Below are positions 19,741 to 30,900 of a stretch of DNA of 64,000 bases, one piece after another. This DNA is from Pterobdella sp. o SKG-2022 (Eukaryota; Annelida; Clitellata; Hirudinida; Piscicolidae): positions 4,826,925 through 4,890,924 of the forward strand of contig OZ038322.1 in assembly GCA_964035795.1 (NCBI GenBank). Reading direction: 5' to 3'. The notes beneath the pieces were generated by a model. That model did no database searches, was not told where the DNA came from, and saw only the letters and a program-made list of their open reading frames with translations. Position 1 is the stretch's first letter. Each line of letters opens with the position of its first letter. The position numbers were made by a program, and so were the translations under genes.

Positions 19741-20740
19741 TTCCCAAAAATTTTCGAGAGGATTTCTTCTCATCGTTACTTATGTATTCATCCGCTTTTT
19801 CCGCTTAATTTTCCCAACTCCAGGGCCAGGTTCCTTCAGGTATTTTTGTGATTGTTGACAAAACCGTGGTTGAGACTTCTCTTGAATCTTTCTAAACTAA
19901 GGTTTTTGAAAAAAGATTATTTTAAGAATAAAAAATTAATGAATTGTTCTTCTGATTAAAAACTATATTGTCACAATTTCCATATTCAGTTATTGTATTT
20001 TTGGTTCGAGTTTGAATAATAGCAATGTTAAATATAATTAATTTTGATTTGAGGCTTAGTAAAATGTCGTAATAAGGTTGGTTCTGGAATGGTACACACA
20101 GTTCCAACTAACAAAAGATTGCAGAAAATTTAGAGATTCATACAAAAAAGCATTAGCTGCTTTTTTCTCTTACGTTGAAATTGATAAATTTTATAATAAA
20201 CACAAAGTTTTATTTGCTCGACTGAACACTACACATTTTTAACGTTATTACTTATATGAATTAATACCTTTACGAAACTAAACATCGATAGGAAATTTAA
20301 TTCACACATTGAACAAATGTGAGCAGAAGTGGAGCAGCATAAATAAAAAGTTGCAAAATTATAAATCCACTGAGCTTAAGTTAGAAATATGGCGGTAATT
20401 TGAAGGGGTGCTAGGGTCGAAATCGTCTTTAATAATCAAGGAAAGAACTTGGACTGTTTCAAAAAATTCAAAAAATGTTGCTTATCAAAGACGAATTGGA
20501 ACAAAGTAAGAAAAACGTTTCAGTGGATGTGGGGATTGAATCTAGTAAAGATTTTTTGGGTAGAATGTTTGAACCTATTTATTTCTTCGATATTAATAAA
20601 TGAAAAGTAAGAAATGTATCTGATTGTGCAGCACGATATATCGTTAAAAATTTGTGAATAAAATCGACTATCTTGTTCAAAAAGAAGGAGGGGATCTATG
20701 TAGGATAATTTATTCAAGAACACAGAGAAATTTTATTGAG
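19741..20740. other. Intergenic region, no supported gene
   Basis: AT-rich, with no family similarity on either strand. The first 150 bp may be further decayed N-terminal Penelope sequence. A 42-codon plus-strand frame at 20475-20603 has no homology or splice context that would support it. Confidence 0.5.
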
Positions 20741-20778
20741 ATGCAAAGCTTTTCTTTAACTAAATAACATTTCCACTT
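20741..20778. repeat. Penelope pLTR-like core, degenerate
   Basis: TGCAAAGCTTTTCTTTAAC followed by TAAATAACATTTCC is collinear with the 18508-18545 core (ACAAAGCATTTCATTAAG, AAAGTAACATTATC). It directly abuts the 5' end of the RTE-like LINE. Confidence 0.35.
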
Positions 20779-21587
20779 TTCGATAAACTGCCACCTTGTC
20801 GTGGTCGAGAGGCTTGAGTACCTCAGTAACCCTAAGAGTTATGCCGGCAAAAGTGTAAGCTTCTGGCAAGACCACCCAAACCGGACAGATCAAAGGGTAA
20901 AGGTCGGACTAAGTGCAGTCTACTGGCTCTCCAGGTTGGGGATTGTAACTAAGCTAACAACCCGGCTCTGTAAAAAAATGTGTTACAGAAACTACAACAA
21001 ACTTTGTAAACTGCTTGGTCTAAGAAGACTTCTCTCCAGCAAAGCCTAGAACGCAAGCTGGTGAAAGCCCCCGGAAAGCCAGTGCGCTGACCAAGGAAAA
21101 AACCAAGATAGAAACCTGAAACATCAAGACACGAGACAGGCAAAACAGCTCAAGTTTGTCGAAAAATAAAAAGATACAGCCTGGAGATTCTAGGCCCAAA
21201 TGAGACAAGATGGACAGGTTCAAGAAAAACGCAACTAATGAGTGAACAATACCATCCACTCTGGACAGAATGAAAGCCAATCCTACACACACGGAGTAGC
21301 ATTGCTGATGACACCCGAAGCAACATGAGCACTGCTATTCTGAAAGCCTATGTCACCAAGGATCCTCACGGCACGCTTCAATTCAAAGGGCAGAAAAGTT
21401 ACCATCATTCAGTGCTATGCCCCTACTAATGAGGTAGCCATCGAAGAGAAGGATGAGTTTTACCAACAAATCCAAGCTGCTATAGACAAAACACCCAAAA
21501 GAGACACGAAAGCCAAGGTTGGTTCTGATAACACAAACAGCGAACACGTTATGGGCTGACAGACATTGCTGTGCAGAATGAAAAGAG

Positions 21588-22073
21588 AATATTCAAATGA
21601 AAACACTTTTTGGAGTTTATTTTATTCCACGAAGCTTTTCGTAAGATGAACTTACATTATTAAGTGGAGGTACAAATTTTTACCAAAACGCACAGCCTAT
21701 ATTTATTACAAACTCAAGGGTGTTACGGCTTCCATGCGACGAACAGCTTCCAGTATTGGCTTCATTAAAAATGCCCTTTTCAACAACGTCGTTCCTACAT
21801 TCGTGAAAGTGAAGGAGAATTTCAAACAAGAAAAAGATAGGGATAATGCAAGCAGAAAAATATTGAAGGAGCAACTCAGTGAAGATGCAAGAAGTTTGAA
21901 ATAGAAGCGTTTATAATTTAAATGTTGACAATGTTACTATGGAAGTCAGTAACGTCCTTATATTTGTACCTCCACTTGATAATGTAAGTTCATCCTACGA
22001 AAAGCTTCGTGGAAAAAAATAAACTCCCAAAAGTGTTTTCATTTGAATATTTACGTTTGGCTCGAAGAATTAA
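21588..22073. mobile_element. Inverted-terminal-repeat element inserted in the RTE LINE
   Basis: About 90-bp terminal inverted repeats (21588-21677 and 21961-22052) differ at only a few positions; both begin AATATTCAAATGAAAACAC and contain CCACGAAGCTTTTCGTA. A 21-base tail (22053-22073) follows the right arm. Direct repeats AATGAAAAGAG (21578-21588) and AATGAAAAAAG (about 22074-22084) flank it, and removing the insert rejoins the LINE frame as QNEK-R-MNFVEFCTFNDL. It interrupts the LINE after that copy landed, so it is younger. Long inverted repeats, a one-sided tail and an 11-bp target duplication fit Penelope-type insertion better than a DNA transposon. Confidence 0.8.
21650..21904 (+). CDS. 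Short ORF inside the inverted-repeat element, Penelope N-terminal-like
   Basis: A clean frame with no stop runs from inside the left terminal repeat to TAG at 21902-21904 (84 codons), although surrounding LINE frames are shattered. It reads YIYYKLKGVTASMRRTASSI, then GFIKNALFNNVVPTFVKV and a charged tail RKILKEQLSEDARSLK. The pattern resembles the poorly conserved region N-terminal to the RT in Penelope-like ORFs (I..L..C....VIPTF.KVK); this is from memory of the family and is tentative. No start codon is needed if it is an internal remnant; an internal Met occurs at residue 28. It could link the element to the Penelope family. Confidence 0.35.
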   Translation, partial: TYIIKWRYKFLPKRTAYIYYKLKGVTASMRRTASSIGFIKNALFNNVVPTFVKVKENFKQEKDRDNASRKILKEQLSEDARSLK

Positions 22074-24333
22074 AATGAAAAAAGATGAATTTTGTAGAGT
22101 TCTGCACCTTCAATGACCTGGTCATTGGAGGCACCTTGTTTCCTCATAAAACCATCCATAAAACCGCGTGGACTTTCCCTGACGGCAAGAATGAGAACCA
22201 GTTCAAACACATCACCATCAGTCGCAAGTGAAGACGAAGTTTTCATGATGTCAGGGTGAAGCGTGGGGCAGACGCAGCATCAGATCACCACCTAATTGTG
22301 GCAGTACTCAAAACCAAGTTGAAGGTCTACAAAGACCAAGCGGCAAAACCATCGCACAAGTACAACGTGCACACCTTGAAAGTGAAATTTGAGACAGAAA
22401 AGTTCATGATTGAACTGAGAAACAGGTTCAGTTTTACCAGAGAACCCAGTTGAAGAACATTGGCACAGCCTTTGAGAGGTCTGGACAACAACCTGCAAAA
22501 CAGTTTTGGTCAAAAAAAAAAAGAGTGGCTTTTGACAGACACCTAGACACTCATAACTAAGAGGGGGCACCTGAAAACCAGATCAACAGCACGCGAAACC
22601 AAGCTGAGAAACACAAACTTTAAGCACAGTACTGGGAAAAAACCGACAGGTAAAACGAAGCGTGAGGCAAGATAAAAGTACGTACATCGAAGAACAAACT
22701 GCAGAAGCTGAGAGTACTGCAGGCCAGCAGAACATGAAGCGCCTGTATGAGAACACCAAAACACTCTCCAGCAAAAACAGCAACCCAAGTTGGGCTGTAA
22801 AGGACAAGAACGGAATTATCATCTTTGGCAAAAAACAGCAGAAAGCACGATGGGCGGAACATTTTGAAGAAACGCTTAACTGACCAGCACCATCTGTCCC
22901 ACTTGTCATCCCGCCACCTAACAAGCTCCTCGACATCAACACCAACCTTCCAAGTAAGACTGAAATTGTCAAAGTTACCAAGTCCTTCAAGTCAACAAAG
23001 ATAACCGGTTTAGAAGGAATTCCACCTGAAGCTAGAGAGGGCCGACATCTAGACCTTAACTAAAATGCTACACCCTCTTCTATGCAAGATCTGAGAAAAA
23101 GAGCGAGTGCCAGATGACTGGAAAAAAGAACATCTTGTAAATCTACCAAAGAAAGGACACTTTATCTTGCAAAAACTGGCCAAGAATGATGCTTTTGTTT
23201 ATTCTCGGAAAAATACTGATCAGAATCATCCTTGAAAGACTAAAAATTGCCTTGGACAAGACACTTCGAGATCAACAAGCAAGCTTCCAACAAGATCGCT
23301 TATGCACGGATCCCATTGCAACCATGCGCATCATCCTCGAGCAGTCCCTCGAGTGACAGAACTTCTTGTACGCAGTCTTTGTCGACTTTCAAAAAGTTTT
23401 TGACAGTGTTGACCTAGATGTCATCTGGAGACGGCTTTCCACTAAAGCTCATAAGAAGACGCTACCTGTCAAGTGATCCACTACGGAAAACTAACAGACC
23501 TTTTCAGCGTACAAACTGGCGTCTATCAGAACTGTTCGCTCTCACCGATCATTTTCCTGATTGGAGTTGACTGGGTCATAAGACAGTCCACAGCAGATCA
23601 GAAAACAGGCATCCAGTGAACCTTCAACAAACAGCTGTAAAACCTAGACTTTGCAGATGACATAAGCCTTCTCTTCCACAAACAGCAAGATTCGCAAAAT
23701 AAATTATGTCGTGTGGCAGAAGAAACTGAAAAAACAGGATTTTAAATCAATACTGGAAAAACAGAGGTCATAAGAGTCAACAACAAAAACCATTATCCAG
23801 TGAAACTACATCACTAGGAATTTAAGGAGGTTGACAAATACTTGGGCAGTGTTGTCAATAAAGATGGGTGAACAGACGAAGACATGAAGAGCCGCATCAA
23901 CAAAACTAGACACGTTTTTAAAACCCTTCGACAAATCTGGAGATTGAAAGTTTTGTCAATCTGCAATAAGATAAGGATTTTCAACACTAATGTGAAATCT
24001 GTCCTACTCTATGGTTCAAAAACGTGACAATTGACAAATACCATCACCCACATGCTGCAGGCCTTCACGAACCGATGCCTAAAAAACATTCTGAACATCA
24101 AACTAAAGAAGCGGAAATAGGGATGGATAGGTCATACACTACGCAAGCCTGCAGGTAACATCACTAGACTGGCCCCACAGGGAAAGAGAAAAGTCGGCCA
24201 ACCTAAGCAGATCTGGCGGAGAAGCATCGAGGCAAAAGTGAAGGTAACTGGAATGACGTGGGCCGACCTGAAGAGGACCAGCCAAAACCGAGTACTTGCA
24301 CCCCTATGCTCCCAGGGATTCGAGTTGAAATAA

Positions 24334-24740
24334 CATTTTCAAGTAACATACTTAAAAATGTTATTGTTGAAGAAACTGTACGAGATAAAAAGATGAGCAC
24401 GAGCGGGCTTACGAGCTTCTTTGAAGGCAATAAAAAAACTGGCTAAAGCAGGCTTAGCAGATCTTGTCAATAAGTAATTTTTTTCCAAGTTTTTGTTTGG
24501 CTCTTTTGGCAGCGAGTGTCAGTAGATAGCTTGTGATGGCAATGACTGGGAAATGACATTTTTAACTTTCCATCTCAATATCATCACAAAAAAATTCAAA
24601 AAAAAACATTTGACAGCATTTGGTATTTCAAGAAAATGTTTTAAGCACAGTTTTTAAGCTTCTTCATAAACAAGAAAAATATTCATGCAAAGAACATCGC
24701 ATGTCAAAGTGATGGAAAGTGTGAAAAAAATTTAAAAATA
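24334..24740. other. Spacer between the LINE and the satellite
   Basis: LINE 3' flank grading into A-rich sequence. A plus-strand frame at about 24350-24470 (LLLKKLYEIKR, stop, then ARAGLRASLKAIKKLAKAGL) is unsupported. Nothing else is recognised. Confidence 0.5.
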
Positions 24741-24912
24741 ATTAAAAGTAAATAACTTGAAAGTGAAAAATTAAAAAAAAAAAAAAATTAAAAAGTAAAA
24801 TAGATTAAATAATTAAAAAAAAGCTAAAAATAAACATCTTAAAAAAAACTAGAAAATCAATATAAACATTAAAAATAAAAAAGTTAAAAATAAACCTTTT
24901 GAAAATGAAAAA
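24741..24912 (+). repeat. Decayed left edge of the 15-bp satellite
   Basis: A-rich DNA in which degraded satellite units can be followed leftward: CTTTTGAAAATGAAAAA (24895-24911), AAGTTAAAAATAAAC (about 24880-24894) and AACTTGAAAGTGAAAAA (about 24754-24770). Divergence increases away from the array, as expected where unequal exchange no longer homogenises units. Confidence 0.6.
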
Positions 24913-26704
24913 GTTGGATGTGAACAAGTTGGAAATGAACAAGTTGGAAGTGAACAAGTTGGAAGTGAACAAGTTGGAAGTGAACAAGTTGGAAGTGAAC
25001 AAGTCGGAAGTGAACAAGTCGGAAGTGAACAAGTTGGAAGTGAACAAGTTGGAAGGGAACAAGTTGGAAATGAACAAGTTGGAAGTGAACAAGATGGAAG
25101 TGAACAATTTGGAAGTGAACAAGTTGGAAGTGAACAAGATGGAAGTGAACAAGTCGGAAGTGAACAAGTCGGAAGTGAACACGTTGGAAGTGAACAAGTT
25201 GGAAGTGAACAAGTTGGAAGTGAACAAGTTGGAATTGAACAAGTTCGAAGTGAACAATTTGGAAGTGAACAAGTTGGAAGTGAACAAGTTGGAAGTGAAC
25301 AAGTTGGAAATGAACAAGTTGGAAGTGAACAAGTTGGAAGTGAACAAGTCGTAAGTGAACAAGTTGGAAGTGAACAAGTTGGAAGTGAACAAGTTGGAAG
25401 TGAACAAGTCGGAAGTGAACAAGTCGGAAGTGAACAAGTCGGAAGTGAACACGTTTGAAATGAACAAGTCGGAAGTGAACACGTTGGAAGTGAACAAGTT
25501 GGAAGTGAACAAGTTGGAAGTGAACAAGTCGGAAGTGAACAAGTCGGAAGTGAACAAGTCGGAAGTGAACACGTTGGAAATGAACAAGTTGGAAGTGAAC
25601 AATTTCTAAGTGAACAAGTTGGAAGTGAACAAGTTGGAAGTGAACAAGTTGGAAGTGAACAAGTCGGAAGTGAACAAATCGAAAGTGAACACGTTGGAAG
25701 TGAACAAGTTGGAAGTGAACAAGTTGGATGTGAACAGGTTGGAAGTGAACAAATTGGAAGTCAACAAGTTGGAAGTGAACAAGTTGGAAGTGAACAAGTT
25801 GGAAGTGAACAAGTTGGAAGTGAACAATTTGGATGTGAACAGGTTGGAAGTGAACAAGTTGGAAGTGAACAAGTTGGAAGTGAACAAGTTGGAAGTGAAC
25901 AAGTTGGAAGTGAACAAGTTGGAAGTGAACAAGTTGGAAGTGAACAAGTTGGAAGTGAACAAGTTGGAAGTGAACAAGTTGGAAGTGAACAAGTTGGAAG
26001 TGAACAAGTTGGAAGTGAACAAGTCGGAAGTGAACACGTTGGAAGTGAACAAGTTGGAAGTGAACAAGTTGGAAGTGAACAAGTTGGAAGTGAACAAGTT
26101 GAGAGTGAACAAGTTGGAAGTGAACAAGTTGGAAGTGAACAAGTTGGAAGTGAACAAGTTGGAAGTGAACAAGTTGAAAGTGAACAAGTTGGAAGTGAAC
26201 AAGTCGGAAGTGAACAAGTTGGAAATGAACAAGTTGGAAGTGAACAAGTTGGAAGTGAACAAGTCGGAAGTGAACACGTTGGAAATGAACAAGTCGGAAA
26301 TGAACACGTTGGAAGTGAACAAGTTGGAAGTGAACAAGTTGGAAGTGAACAACTTGGAAGTTAACAAGTTGGAAGTGAACAAGTCGGAAGTGAACACGTT
26401 GGAAGTGAACAAGTTGGAAGTGAACAAGTTGGATGTGAACAGGTTGGAAGTGAACAAGTTGGAAGTCAACAAGTTGGAAGTGAACAAGTTGGAAGTGAAC
26501 AAGTTGGAAGTGAACAAGTTGGAAGTGAACAAGTTGGAAGTGAACAAGTTGGAAGTGAACAAGTCGGAAGTGAACAAGTCGAAAGTGAACACGTTGGAAG
26601 TGAACAAGTTGGAAGTGAACAAGTTGAAAGTGAACAAGTTGGAAGTGAACAAGTTGAGAGTGAACAAGTTGGATGTGAACAAGTAGGAAGTGATCAAGTA
26701 GGAA

Positions 26705-27922
26705 GTGAACAAGTTGAAAGTGAACAAGTTGGAAGTGAACAAGTTGGAAGTGAACAAGTTGGAAGTGAACAAGTTGGAAGTGAACAAGTTGGAAGTGAAC
26801 AAGTCGGAAGTGAACAAGTTGGAAGTGAACAAGTTGGAAGTGAACAAGTTGGAAGTGAACAAGTTGGAAGTGAACAAGTTGGAAGTGAACAACTTGGAAG
26901 TTAACAAGTTGGAAGTGAACAAGTCGGAAATGAACAAGTTGGAAGTGAACAAGTTGGAAGTGAACAAGTTGGAAGTGAACAAGTTGGAAGTGAACAAGTT
27001 GGAAGTGAACAAGTTGGAAATGAACAAGTTGGAAGTGAACAAGTTGGAAGTGAACAAGTTGGAAGAGAACAAGTTGGAAGTGAACAAGTTGGAAGTGAAC
27101 AAGTTGGAAGTGAACAAGTTGGAAGTGAACAAGTTGGAAGTGAACAAGTTGGAAGTGAACAAGTTGGAAGTGAACAAGTTGGAAGTGAACAAGTTGGAAG
27201 TGAACAAGTTGGAAGTGAACAAGTTGGAAGTGAACAATTTGGAAGTGAACAAGTTGGAAGTGAACAAGTCGGATGTGAACCAGTTGGAAGTGAACACGTT
27301 GGAAGTGAACAAGTTGGAACTGAACAAGTTGGAAGTGAACAAGTCGGAAGTGAACAAGTTGGAAGTGAACAAGTCGGAAGTGAACAAGTTGGAAGTGAAC
27401 AAGTTGGAAGTGAACAAGTTGGAAGTGAACAAGTTGGAAGTGAACAAGTTGGAAGTGAACAAGTTGGAAGTGAACAAGTCGGAAGTGAACAAGTCGGAAG
27501 TGAACACGTTGGAAGTGAACAAGTTGGAAGTGAACAAGTTGGAAATGAACAAGTTGGAAGTGAACAAGTTGGAAGTGAACAAGTTGGAAGTGAACAAGTT
27601 GGAAGTGAACAAGTTGGAAGTGAACAAGTTGGAAGTGACCAAGTTGGAAGTGAACAAGTTGGAAGTGAACAAGTTGGAAGTGAACAAGTTGGAAGTGAAC
27701 AAGTTGGAAGTGAACAAGTAGGAAGTGAACAAGTTGGAAGTGAACAAGTTGGAAGTGAACAAGTTGGAAGTGAACAAGTTGGAAGTGAACAATTTGGAAG
27801 TGAACAAGTTGGAAGTGAACAAGTCGGATGTGAACCAGTTGGAAGTGAACAAGTTGGAAGTGAACAAGTTGGAAGTGAACAAGTTGGAAGTGAACAAGTC
27901 GGAAGTGAACAAGTCGAAATGA
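26705..27922 (+). repeat. Satellite block duplicated at 34947-36164 (copy 1)
   Basis: About 1,218 bp whose order of variant units (the translated variant string of 338 plus 65 residues) appears identical to 34947-36164. The displacement, 8,242 bp, equals 550 units minus 8 bases, and exactly eight one-base-deleted units lie between the copies, so nothing else in between has changed length. Confidence 0.75.
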
Positions 27923-30900
27923 ACACGTTGGAAGTGAACAAGTTGGAAGTGAACAAGTTGGAAGTGAACAAGTCGGAAGTGAACAAGTCGAAATGAACAC
28001 GTTGGAAGTGAACAAGTTGGAAATGAACAAGTTGGATGTGAACAGGTTGGAAGTGAACAAATTGGAAGTCAACAAGTTGGAAGTGAACAAGTTGGAAGTG
28101 AACAAGTTGGAAGTGAACAAGTTGGAAGTGAACAATTTGGATGTGAACAGGTTGGAAGTGAACAAGTTGGAAGTGAACAAGTTGGAAGTGAACAAGTTGG
28201 AAGTGAACAAGTTGGAAGTGAACAAGTTGGAAGTGAACAAGTTGGAAGTGAACAAGTTGGAAGTGAACAAGTTGGAAGTGAACAAGTCGGAAGTGAACAA
28301 GTTGGAAGTGAACAAGTTGGAAGTGAACAAGTCGGAAGTGAACAAGTTGGAAGTGAACAAGTTGGAAGTGAACAAGTTGGAAGTGAACAAGTCGGAAGTG
28401 AACAAGTCGGAAGTGAACACGTTGGAAATGAACAAGTTGGAAGTGAACAAGTTGGAAATGAACAAGTTGGAAGTGAACAAGTTGGAAGTGAACAAGTTGG
28501 AAGTGAACAAGTTGGAAGTGAACAAGTCGGATGTGAACCAGTTGGAAGTGAACACGTTGGAAGTGAACAAGTTGGAACTGAACAAGTTGGAAGTGAACAA
28601 GTCGGAAGTGAACAAGTTGGAAGTGAACAAGTCGGAAGTGAACAAGTTGGAAGTGAACAAGTTGGAAGTGAACAAGTTGGAAGTGAACAAGTTGGAAGTG
28701 AACAAGTTGGAAGTGAACAAGTTGGAAGTGAACAAGTCGGAAGTGAACAAGTCGGAAGTGAACACGTTGGAAGTGAACAAGTTGGAAGTGAACAAGTTGG
28801 AAATGAACAAGTTGGAAGTGAACAAGTTGGAAGTGAACAAGTTGGAAGTGAACAAGTTGGAAGTGAACAAGTTGGAAGTGAACAAGTTGGAAGTGACCAA
28901 GTTGGAAGTGAACAAGTTGGAAGTGAACAAGTTGGAAGTGAACAAGTTGGAAGTGAACAAGTTGGAAGTGAACAAGTAGGAAGTGAACAAGTTGGAAGTG
29001 AACAAGTTGGAAGTGAACAAGTTGGAAGTGAACAAGTTGGAAGTGAACAATTTGGAAGTGAACAAGTTGGAAGTGAACAAGTCGGATGTGAACCAGTTGG
29101 AAGTGAACAAGTTGGAAGTGAACAAGTTGGAAGTGAACAAGTTGGAAGTGAACAAGTCGGAAGTGAACAAGTCGAAATGAACAAGTTGGAAGTGAACAAG
29201 TTGGAAGTGAACAAGTTGGAAGTGAACAAGTTGGAAGTGAACAAGTTGGAAGTGAACAAGTTGGAAGTGAACAAGTTGGAAGTGAACAAGTTGGAAGTGA
29301 ACAAGTTGGAAGTGAACAAGTTGGAAGTGAACAAGTCGGAAGTGAACACGTTGGAAGTGAACAAGTTGGAAGTGAACAAGTTGGAAGTGAACAAGTTGGA
29401 AGTGAACAAGTTGAGAGTGAACAAGTTGGAAGTGAACAAGTTGGAAGTGAACAAGTTGGAAGTGAACAAGTTGGAAGTGAACAAGTTGAAAGTGAACAAG
29501 TTGGAAGTGAACAAGTCGGAAGTGAACAAGTTGGAAATGAACAAGTTGGAAGTGAACAAGTTGGAAGTGAACAAGTCGGAAGTGAACACGTTGGAAATGA
29601 ACAAGTCGGAAATGAACACGTTGGAAGTGAACAAGTTGGAAGTGAACAAGTTGGAAGTGAACAACTTGGAAGTTAACAAGTTGGAAGTGAACAAGTCGGA
29701 AGTGAACACGTTGGAAGTGAACAAGTTGGAAGTGAACAAGTTGGATGTGAACAGGTTGGAAGTGAACAAGTTGGAAGTCAACAAGTTGGAAGTGAACAAG
29801 TTGGAAGTGAACAAGTTGGAAGTGAACAAGTTGGAAGTGAACAAGTTGGAAGTGAACAAGTTGGAAGTGAACAAGTCGGAAGTGAACAAGTCGAAAGTGA
29901 ACACGTTGGAAGTGAACAAGTTGGAAGTGAACAAGTTGAAAGTGAACAAGTTGGAAGTGAACAAGTTGAGAGTGAACAAGTTGGAAGTGAACAAGTAGGA
30001 AGTGATCAAGTAGGAAGTGAACAAGTTGAAAGTGAACAAGTTGGAAGTGAACAAGTTGGAAGTGAACAAGTTGGAAGTGAACAAGTTGGAAGTGAACAAG
30101 TTGGAAGTGAACAAGTCGGAAGTGAACAAGTTGGAAGTGAACAAGTTGGAAGTGAACAAGTTGGAAGTGAACAAGTTGGAAGTGAACAAGTTGGAAGTGA
30201 ACAAGTTGGAAGTGAACAACTTGGAAGTTAACAAGTTGGAAGTGAACAAGTCGGAAATGAACAAGTTGGAAGTGAACAAGTTGGAAGTGAACAAGTTGGA
30301 AGTGAACAAGTTGGAAGTGAACAAGTTGGAAGTGAACAAGTTGGAAATGAACAAGTTGGAAATGAACAAGTTGGAAGTGAACAAGTTGGAAGAGAACAAG
30401 TTGGAAGTGAACAAGTTGGAAGTGAACAAGTTGGAAGTGAACAAGTTGGAAGTGAACAAGTTGGAAGTGAACAAGTTGGAAGTGAACAAGTTGGAAGTGA
30501 ACAAGTTGGAAGTGAACAAGTTGGAAGTGAACAAGTTGGAAGTGAACAAGTTGGAAGTGAACAATTTGGAAGTGAACAAGTTGGAAGTGAACAAGTCGGA
30601 TGTGAACCAGTTGGAAGTGAACACGTTGGAAGTGAACAAGTTGGAACTGAACAAGTTGGAAGTGAACAAGTCGGAAGTGAACAAGTTGGAAGTGAACAAG
30701 TCGGAAGTGAACAAGTTGGAAGTGAACAAGTTGGAAGTGAACAAGTTGGAAGTGAACAAGTTGGAAGTGAACAAGTTGGAAGTGAACAAGTTGGAAGTGA
30801 ACAAGTCGGAAGTGAACAAGTCGGAAGTGAACACGTTGGAAGTGAACAAGTTGGAAGTGAACAAGTTGGAAATGAACAAGTTGGAAGTGAACAAGTTGGA

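Larger units (their letters stand above)
20779..24333 (+). mobile_element. Nearly full-length but dead RTE-like LINE
   Basis: Landmarks occur in the correct order across about 3.5 kb. The 5' untranslated/N-terminal block reads NCHLVVVERLEYLSNPKSYA and ends near LSRLGIVTK. Endonuclease: ILTARFNSKGRKV, TIIQCYAPTNE, AKVGSDNT (about 21350-21560), and after the inserted element FVEFCTFNDLVIGGTLFPHK and KRGADAASDHHLIVAVLK (22260-22330). Reverse transcriptase: NLPKKG, LFSVQTGVYQNCSLSPIIF, LDFADDISLLFHKQ (YADD box, 23650-23690) and VDKYLGSVVNKDG. C-terminal region: SVLLYGSKT, NRCLKNIL, WIGHTLRKPAGNITR and the final SQNRVLAPLCSQGFELK with stop at 24331-24333. The endonuclease lacks the expected IVMGDFN catalytic segment just before AKVGSDN. 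Many stops and frameshifts occur. Frames on the minus strand are shadows. Confidence 0.88.

Noticed and set aside
20475..20603. 42-codon frame beginning MLLIKDELEQSKK
   Set aside because: No homology, promoter, splice or repeat context; chance in AT-rich DNA.
21020..23000. Several minus-strand frames of 60-135 codons
   Set aside because: Antisense to the RTE-like LINE, whose endonuclease and RT motifs are on the plus strand.
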